The notes beneath the pieces were generated by a model. It searched no databases. It saw only the letters and a list, made by a program, of their open reading frames with translations, and had not been told where the DNA came from. Below, one piece after another: positions 57,149 through 64,000 of a stretch of DNA of 64,000 nt. This stretch comes from Micromussa lordhowensis (taxonomy: Eukaryota > Cnidaria > Anthozoa > Scleractinia > Lobophylliidae). How positions within the stretch are numbered: position 1 is the stretch's first letter; each line of letters starts with the position of its first letter. The stretch is taken from the NCBI GenBank assembly GCA_964020085.1, contig OZ026600.1, positions 2,726,901 to 2,790,900 of the forward strand, in the 5' to 3' direction. Position numbers and translations under genes: made by a program.

Positions 57149-57261
57149 AACAATTATTCTTTTCAATCTCGGTGAATAACGGCAGAATATTTACCACGGC
57201 GCTTCGCGGCTAGATAAATATTCTGCCAGTAATCACCTCAGTTTGAAAGAATAATTGTTAA
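57149..57261. repeat. Imperfect 113-bp palindrome
   Basis: AACAATTATTCTTTTCAA at the left is inverted as TTTGAAAGAATAATTGTT at the right; inner GGCAGAATATTTA and TAAATATTCTGCC also pair. It is a foldback MITE candidate. Confidence 0.65.
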
Positions 57262-57379
57262 TATTATCGATTCTCAGTCAATTCTTTCACTTACAACCTG
57301 TCTGTTATTTATGTTTTTTATGAAATACACTGTAGATGGTACCGTCCAAGTCTTTTTTAAAGATGGAAAGCGAGGCCAG

Positions 57380-57890
57380 GGAATCTGCCTGAAGTCTGTA
57401 GCCCTCGTTTCAGGCAGCGCCCCGACCACGCCGGAACAACTTGAAAACGCAGAATTATTTTTACGGTTAGGCCCGTGACCGTCCATACTAATCCACGAAA
57501 ACGGAACTTTTCGAAAACGCTCTTCAAAGCGAAGGAATCTGAAAACACCAGCCGGCTTTTCGTTTCGTTTGTACGGAAAATAATTATTTGACAACGGAAG
57601 TTCTCGAAATCGATGCCGCCACGATAATCATATTTTCCAGTCGACAGAGTTTTTCTCAAACCAAGAGAAATGCTCAAACACAAATCCAAAAGGTACCGGT
57701 GAGTTTTGCGTTTTTAAATTCATCCCTCCAGCGTAGGGAGGACCGAAAACATTTGATGCGTTTTCAGAGTAAACCTCCGTTTCTCGGGCTCCGTCGTGGT
57801 GTGGACGGAGATCAAATCCATTTTCAAGATTGAAAGAGAAGCCAGGGAATCTCCCAGAAATCTGTAGCCCTTGTTTCCAAATGCAAAGGT
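57380..57890. repeat. Dispersed repeat, copy 1 (AAAACGGAACTTTTCGAAAACG family)
   Basis: Two inverted parts related to CTTCAGGCAGATTCCCTGGC at the left and GCCAGGGAATCTCCCAGAAA at the right suggest terminal inverted repeats around a TTTTCGAAAACG-rich core. A related sequence is at 59,320-59,580. Frames here are artefacts of the repeat. Confidence 0.5.
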
Positions 57891-58726
57891 CTATATCTCA
57901 CGAATGGATTTAAATTTGTCAAAGCACCAGTGGGGGAGCAATTCATTTTATATTTATTTGAAATACTTCCTTAAATGTGACTTGACATTGATATTCTAAG
58001 GAGAAATGAGATGTTGAACCATAATTCGAAAATCTTAATTGAAAGCAGCTTAACATGTATCCAGCTCTTTTACCCTTTTCTACCCTTACAATCGACTGAT
58101 TTCAACATAACAAAGAATTTTCCCAGGGCAAAATAATCGGAATAGAAGGTTTTGTGACGCTATTTATAAGAAAAAGCCATCACATCTCGTCTTTCGAAGT
58201 CAAATTCTAACAGTAACGGTAACTCGAAGGGAACCGGCGTTGATATTTTTGAAAAGTCTAGCTTTAAGTTGAATTGGTTCTACCACGAAGCTTACCTTTA
58301 TAAAGAGATCATTGGTTTTTACCAGTTGATACACAGTCAGTCCTTTTGTAGATTACGGCATCGTTAGTAAGTACAACATCAATTTGAGAAACAGAATCTT
58401 AACACATAGCATTTTTCCTTCATCAACTTGATCTTTGAGTTTTCTACTGGTACCCGCTCAAGAACCAATAGTCTGCGGGTACGGCACAATAAACAACACA
58501 CCTGTCTCTAGGTAAACATTATAGACTTAATCACTGGTCCCAAGGTAAACAATTTGTTTTGTTTTCAAGAATCTCCAGCAATGTTTCCCAGGAAGATGAT
58601 TGGGACACAGTGATTAAGCGTTTTCTTATATAGCTATAAAACTATAAAATCATTTTTTTGCGTCCAAAAATTGAGGGAAAGGTAAAAAATTTTAAAAAAA
58701 GCTGTTAATTTTTTATCCTACCCTCA

Positions 58727-59330
58727 AACGTGTTAGCTCAGAAGGTAGCGTGCGGGAGGTCGCGGGTTTAAAGCCCGGCCGGACCAACACTCAGGGTCTT
58801 TAAATAACCGAGGAGAAAGTGCTGCCTTTGAAATTTCATCTGCAAATGGTTAGACTTTCTAGTCTTCTCGGATAAGGACGATAAACTCTTCATAATTGTG
58901 TGAGACAGTTTTCACCAACCCCACCCGTGTTAGTGTAATATTCGTGAGCAATACCAAATATGGGACGAACACGTGCGAGGATAAGGTGACAATTTTTTGG
59001 ACGTGACTAGAATTTTAGCAGTGTGAGAGTTTTCGAGAGTTTGCCGAGAACGGCTGTTTTGTAAGTTGGAAAATAAAGCGGACGAGACGGACAAAACAGA
59101 GAGTTTTATTAAGTTCGTTGGGTGAGTTAAGTGTACCGTCAAAAGTACGGTTCAATTAATTCTGTGGGACGTAAAAGAACCCCCCCACTGTTGGAAAAGA
59201 GTAGGGGACGTAGTTCCCGGTGTGGTCGTCTCTCATCTGATGGTTAAACGCTCGGAGACATTAGCTGCATAAGCTACTCCAAAATCCGAGGGTAAATAAA
59301 GTGATGTATGTATGTATGTACGGCGGGGGA
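58727..59330 (+). mobile_element. tRNA-derived SINE-like element, interrupted
   Basis: The head GTGTTAGCTCAGAAGGTAGC and a B-box-like GGGTTTAAAGCCC derive from a tRNA but lack an anticodon arm. The body has AACACTCAGGGTCTTTAAAT and TAGTCTTCTCGGATAAGGAC. The 3' part resumes near 59,160 with TCTGTGGGACGTAAAAGAAC and TAGTTCCCGGTGTGGTCG, and ends in an ATGT microsatellite at about 59,303. The 230-bp stretch in between (about 58,925-59,155) looks like a later insertion. Confidence 0.6.
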
Positions 59331-59580
59331 ATTTTAAAACGGAGCTTTATTTCTCCGGTTAGGTCTACCGCCACAACCAATCCGTCACGAAAACGGAGCT
59401 TTTCAAAACTGGAGGAACTTGAAAACCCCGTCGTTGCGTTTTTGTGTGGACAGAAAACAATTTGAAAACAAAGCTTTTCGAACACGATGAGGTTTCGATA
59501 ATCGTAAAATTTCTCTGCCCGAGTTTTACTCAAACACAAATACAAAATGACCGCTGATTGCTAGGTTTTCAAATTTTTCT
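59320..59580. repeat. Dispersed repeat, copy 2
   Basis: Shares AAAACGGAGCTTTTC, TCGATAATCGTAAAAT-like and GAGTTTTACTCAAACACAAAT segments with 57,590-57,690. It is partial. Confidence 0.45.
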
Positions 59581-59599
59581 GGCGTAGTGTGAGCGCGGC

Positions 59600-60780
59600 G
59601 TGATGTAATGATTTGGTGAGCTAATGTGCGATAGGGTACGAGGTGTATATCCTCGAGCGTATTACTTTGCGAGTGGCCTGGGCTTTAGGTCTGAAAATGT
59701 TCTTGCAACCAACTGTTGGTGGATTGGGAACAAAATTGATTGATTTTCAATTGATTATGAATGTCGACAAACGTGGAAAGGGTTTATTACAGTGACAACG
59801 AAAATGTAGACTGCACTCTTTACAAATAATTCACAAATATAATAAGTTAAATTTTACATCAATTTCCCCCGAGGTCGAGGTAAGCCTTAAACAATAAGAC
59901 GCAATAAATGGGAGAATATTCGAAATATTGAAATCTTAATGGTTAATTATATTCAATACCGAAAACTCACTTTAGTACCATCCTCGTATTATCTTTTAAA
60001 TTAATCAATTAAAGTAAATTAAGAAATTATTTTCTATACCAATTGAATAAATTCACAGCAATGATTTGACATGGGATCTAAGAAACAAAACTACTTAAAA
60101 TAAAGATTATTGCACTGAATTACGTACACGATACTTAGCGGTTGTGAAAATATCCCCTGGAAAAAAAATCAGGCTACAAAATGTTTACATCGAGGATTAT
60201 CTCAAGTTAATTTGAATTATACCGAGGGGTAAATGGCACAATTTCGAGCTAAGGACCACTTGATTATTTAAATCTATTAAATGGCTCATGAAATTTACCT
60301 TGTGTTGATCAATCGTAATGAGATCTAATTGCGTCTCACAGCCTTCATTGATTATATGTATACACTCTAAAGTATAAACGAAGCTATTTATATTAATGTA
60401 TTTTAATGCATCGAGTTACGATGTACTGATGTAGCCGTTAAGCGATCACCTTTAAAAATATGATTTTCATATATTACACGCAGTTTTTTCCATTTACGCT
60501 TTCGTACTGAATTTAGACGCGGCTCGACCAAGCGCAAGCATCAATTTATATACGTTCGTCCTTGAGCCATTTTATAGGCTTCTTATACAGTCCTGGCACA
60601 AGTGGGTTTGGCACTAACTTGAATTTACCACATAACTTAATCAAGAATGAACAAGCTATGCCAACAATCTTTTCCTCCCCTCTCTTTCAATCCTCCTTTT
60701 GTACCTCTCCATGAGTCCATATTTCTATATAGGTAAAACTATCCCATAGATAAATGGGACCAAGACTGTTAAAAAGAAGT
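59600..60780. other. No gene recognised
   Basis: Strongly AT-rich, no frame of note and no clear repeat ends. Confidence 0.4.
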
Positions 60781-60789
60781 GAATGCGTG

Positions 60790-60948
60790 CATTCAAAAGT
60801 CGAGTCTTAGTGCGAAACCATTCATCTGAAAATGAGTTGCGGCTTCAGGTTCATTTTCATGCAAATCAAACTCATTGTAATTTAAGTGGTTTCGCACTTA
60901 GACTCGTTTTGAAACAGAGGCACAAGGGAACTCGGAAATGGCCTATTC
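60790..60948. mobile_element. MITE copy 3 (AATAGGCCATTTCCGA family), left end worn
   Basis: The right end AACTCGGAAATGGCCTATT matches the family. Inner inverted CGAGTCTTAGTGCGAAACCA and TGGTTTCGCACTTAGACTCG arms are well kept. The outer left terminal repeat is missing. Confidence 0.5.
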
Positions 60949-61142
60949 TTCTGATAGTTTCGGCTTCTCTTATGGGTGTACTCAAAGTTAAAACCCTCGC
61001 GAAAATAAAGATATTACGAGGGTGTTAGAAATTGCGGTGGATGTAATTTTACTTCTATATTGTTAGCTGTCCAACAGCATTTACTCACGGGTTTAACCTG
61101 GTTAAATATGTCTATATTATTTTTATTATTTTATGTACTCTG

Positions 61143-62240
61143 TTACAAGTTCACATCTCGACCGTTTGCCGAATGACGCAACTTTGCAGGACCAAACGGG
61201 GGCGACTTCTGAACTGCCAGTGGAACTGGCAAAGAACGTACTGATGGTACGTCTGTCTGTACGAGGCAAGGTGCCATAACCTTTATCAGGGTACTCCTCA
61301 CTTCTAAGATGCGATAGGTGTATACCAACGGATTGATGGCGCTGTTGCTGTAATGGAGAAGTTTCACAAAATCCAACAGATGCATCAGATTGGTGCCTCG
61401 GGGAATATACTGGGGCCAGAAAATAAACAATACTGACAACGTGAAAAATGGAAGCCACGACAATACAAAAAAACCTGTGACTATCAACACGGTTTTAGCG
61501 GTTGTTTGTTCATGATGCGCCTTCCTCTGAAGTGAACTAATGGAGTATGAGCGCCGACGAATGTTGAACAGTTTCACGTTCTTGTAAATGTTGGCGTACA
61601 TGCAGATTATTATCAGAAGCGGCAGGAAAAATCCCGCCATAGTACTCAACAGGCCCTTGTACTTCCTCCACTTGGCAAGTTTGAAGTCGCTAATGAAGAT
61701 GCTTGCAATTGCAAAACCGTACACCCATGTTGCAGCGATGGCACAGTAATAGTAACACCGGGGCATAACGCGATGTCTTAGTGGTTTCGAAATCGCAATG
61801 TTTCGCTCGATACTGATGATCGTAAGGTGAGCGATGGAAGTAAGGGCGCTGCAAACGTCGAAGAAAGTATACGCTTTGCGGAATTGAAGGTTCGCCGCGC
61901 TTTGAGACGTATGGTTCAAGTCGTATAGCAATATATACATCCAACACGGGATTGAGATGGCACCCACAATAAAATCTGAAACTGCTAAACTCGCGAAGAA
62001 CATATTCGTCGCTGTACGTAGCTTGTTGTTTCTTGTGAAAACGAATATAATAAGAGAGTTCCCAAGGATTACCAAGAATGACAGAAGTGAGTAGATTGTT
62101 ACGAAAATAAGCGTTTCTTGCGCTGAGTGTCTGGGAAAGGAAGCCACGGATCCGGAATTGGCTCTCGTTGCTGAAGTGTCGTTTGTTAAGTTGCATATTC
62201 CACTAGAAGAACTTGAGTTGTTGAAAACCAAGTTTTTCAT
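61143..62240 (-). CDS. Class A GPCR, aminergic-like, intronless
   Basis: A 365-residue receptor from ATG at 62,240 to the stop at 61,143. An in-frame stop lies a few codons upstream, so this is the first ATG. The N-terminus has NNSS and NLTNDT glycosylation sites. Motifs: GNS in helix 1, SLAVSD with Asp2.50, helix 3 FDVCSALTSIAHLTIISIER in which the Asp is 18 residues before Arg3.50, i.e. Asp3.32 of amine receptors, helix 5 with Ser5.42 and Pro5.50, helix 6 SWLPFF (Trp6.48, Phe6.51, Phe6.52), and helix 7 NSAINPLVY. DRY is ERN. The conserved Cys3.25 is Arg, and the short loop 2 has no Cys. A biogenic-amine-like ligand is plausible but unproven, as cnidarian members often diverge. Confidence 0.88.
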   Translation of the reverse strand: MKNLVFNNSSSSSGICNLTNDTSATRANSGSVASFPRHSAQETLIFVTIYSLLSFLVILGNSLIIFVFTRNNKLRTATNMFFASLAVSDFIVGAISIPCWMYILLYDLNHTSQSAANLQFRKAYTFFDVCSALTSIAHLTIISIERNIAISKPLRHRVMPRCYYYCAIAATWVYGFAIASIFISDFKLAKWRKYKGLLSTMAGFFLPLLIIICMYANIYKNVKLFNIRRRSYSISSLQRKAHHEQTTAKTVLIVTGFFVLSWLPFFTLSVLFIFWPQYIPRGTNLMHLLDFVKLLHYSNSAINPLVYTYRILEVRSTLIKVMAPCLVQTDVPSVRSLPVPLAVQKSPPFGPAKLRHSANGRDVNL

Positions 62241-62288
62241 CTTTAAAGGCTGGTTCGTTTCCTTCCAGCTCTTCACAAATGTGAGCCT

Positions 62289-62296
62289 CTTTTATA
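62289..62296 (-). promoter_or_regulatory. Candidate TATA box of the aminergic-like GPCR
   Basis: TATAAAAG on the minus strand, 48 nt upstream of the ATG at 62,240. This placement predicts a leader of about 20 nt. Confidence 0.45.
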
Positions 62297-62299
62297 AAT

Positions 62300-63580
62300 C
62301 TGAAAGGGAAGTTAAATATCCCTAATATGTACGTATTTTAGAGGGAGATTAAAATGTGGCAGTGATAATTAATTGTTCAATGGTCTGTTACGTCAGGCTT
62401 GTCAACTAAATAATAAGGATTTCGGAAAATTACGACATTTGGCCAAAACATGGCTTGAGACATGAAAGTCGACAAAAAACTCAGCAATCTATGTCCTAAA
62501 TGTGCTTTGGCTGCATTTTCCCATTGGGCGCTTTAAGAAAAGCAAAGAAAAAAAAAAAGATTACGATCCAAAGTCTTTTACCTGATCATACGTGATGCGT
62601 GGTTATATTAGCTCCCTGTTCTATCCAGCCAGACGTAAAATTACCTGTCAATACCATAGCATAAAGGTGGGCCATTACTGAAAAACGTATTCAAGGTTTT
62701 GACATAAGATGATTCAAGCATTCAAAATAATGGGTCGAAAAAACGAACATGTCAAGCAATAAGAAAATTGAATCAATATGGCCAAGTTGCACCTGCGTTT
62801 TGTGCATTTCAATATTGCCCTCCCAGTCCTATTTTGGTTTATAATATTTTTTCGGTCATGTTTGAACCATCTTATTACCAACGTGTGGTACACTTCCTCT
62901 TTGTTCCAGCTTGTGCTTAACAGTAATAACTCCGGAGGAGCAACATATAATTAAGCAAACATAAAATATGCCTCACGGCTAGATTAGTTGTCCATAGCAA
63001 CCTTAGTTTTACTGATGAGTGTTTTTGACAAGGAGGATGTTCCATTTGAATTAACACAAACCCTTCATTCCTGGTTTAATTACGTTCTTTAAACCTTTTG
63101 AAATTCATAATATACTGCTCATCATCTTTTTTATTTAAAACTGAATCTGATGCCATTTCTGCGAATTCACTGGCGCGTTACTGTCGTTTGTAACGTCTGA
63201 GGAAGATTCGTTCCGTTTGTTTACAAATTTCAAAGAAAGCTTGAAGTTTCTACCGGAGACAAATTACATAAGTCCGCAAATGTAGAAAAGAAGGCGACCC
63301 AAAATGAATGTATCGTGTTTTTCCCTTCGATCTGTTTCCGTGTGACGGAACATGTCAGATACACCGATATTCAGAGTTGTTTGTGTTTTCTTTCACTCCC
63401 ACGACTGTCAGTTTTAAAGTTTTTGTTTGTTGTATCTATAACTTGACGTATTTGTAGTATTGACATATTATTAATTACCATCAAAAATATTCCATCTAAT
63501 ATCGATGGTTTTCAGACCGGATGGTATGAAATAAGTCACGATACAGTACTGTCGTTTTCGAACCTAATGGCCTTCCCAAA
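62300..63580. other. No gene recognised
   Basis: AT-rich, short frames only. No terminal repeats that I can pair. Confidence 0.4.
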
Positions 63581-63588
63581 AACATTCA

Positions 63589-63608
63589 TGTGTGTGTGTG
63601 TGTGTGTA
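63589..63608. repeat. TG dinucleotide microsatellite
   Basis: About nine TG units. Confidence 0.85.
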
Positions 63609-63800
63609 TTATTGCCGTTGACAGAAAGCATTGAGTTGGAACAGATTGAAGCATTTGTTTTTCCGACAAAACATCCCAAACATCTTAACATACTCGAATA
63701 TACCCGTGCCCAGGCTCTTTGAATTTAGGCGTGCCCTGTAGCAATTACCTAACTGACGGCACAAGAAATATTTCGCTATTATTGCTATAACAACCAAAGT

Positions 63801-63975
63801 AGGGCCGTAGCCAGAAAAAAATTTTGACTGAGGCAATGTCTATGAATAACTTATGACTGAGGCAATCAGTCCATGGTTGAGTTCTCTTCCTAGGTATTAG
63901 GTTCTATAAACAACAAAAGCCAAAGAAATGACCGAGGCAAGTGCCTCGGTTGGCCTGTTACTAGCTACGGCGCTG
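63801..63975. mobile_element. MITE with AGGGCCGTAGCCAG ends
   Basis: AGGGCCGTAGCCAG at the left is inverted as CTAGCTACGGCGCT at the right, with a GACTGAGGCAA/GACCGAGGCAA direct pair inside. CAAAG flanks both ends. Ends starting CAGGGCCG resemble hAT-type termini. Confidence 0.6.
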
Positions 63976-64000
63976 CAAAGCCGAAAATTTTAACAAGAAA

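Noticed and set aside
57274..57689. Two overlapping minus-strand frames of 106 and 110 codons
   Set aside because: Both fall in a dispersed repeat that recurs at 59,320-59,580. No domain.
61690..62196. 168-codon minus-strand frame overlapping the aminergic-like GPCR
   Set aside because: An out-of-frame shadow of the receptor gene, without membrane helices.

Overview
The window looks like nuclear DNA of a cnidarian, most likely a stony coral or a close anthozoan relative. The genes are split by GT-AG introns, the base composition is AT-rich, and the space between genes is full of small terminal-inverted-repeat elements, tRNA-derived SINE-like units and one decayed LINE. Recognisable genes include FoxG, a multi-exon NXPE-type esterase, two intronless class A GPCRs, and a tandem family of membrane proteins that join collagen, Ig, contactin-associated-protein-type fibrinogen-like, EGF and a C-terminal cysteine-rich domain. 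The species cannot be fixed from the sequence alone.

Region 1 (about 1-30,900, minus strand) is a tandem family of three copies. Copy B (20,033-28,492) is intact. I can model six exons with consensus splice sites, every intron in phase 1, giving 805 residues: a type II membrane anchor, a coiled or stalk segment, 18 Gly-X-Y triplets, three Ig domains, a fibrinogen-like domain, two EGF domains and a PAN/Apple-like cysteine-rich end. Copy A (6,167-11,220) keeps three exons of exactly the same lengths, but has a CGA-to-TGA stop in exon 2, a TAA just before the last donor, and no EGF or C-terminal exons, so it is probably a pseudogene. Copy C contributes only its first exon (338-566) and runs off the left edge. 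Because the flanks are paralogous, empty and filled sites of several transposons can be read directly. Between A and B lies a repeat-rich block (13.8-18.3 kb) with a perfect 226-bp palindrome.

Region 2 (31-43 kb) holds FoxG (33,711-34,978), with an intron inside the forkhead domain, followed by more than 7 kb without a recognisable gene that may be regulatory.

Region 3 (43-46 kb) is a broken LINE on the minus strand, cut by a 1,015-bp TTAA-flanked DNA element. Joining the flanks at one TTAA restores the reading frame.

Region 4 (47-64 kb) carries three minus-strand genes: an atypical class A GPCR (47,019-47,945), a complete five-exon NXPE family gene (51,926-56,232) and an aminergic-like GPCR (61,143-62,240). 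Repeats fill the spaces. I see no operon logic. The tandem Ig/fibrinogen-like receptor family is the best candidate for an under-described system, possibly in cell-surface recognition; that role is inference.
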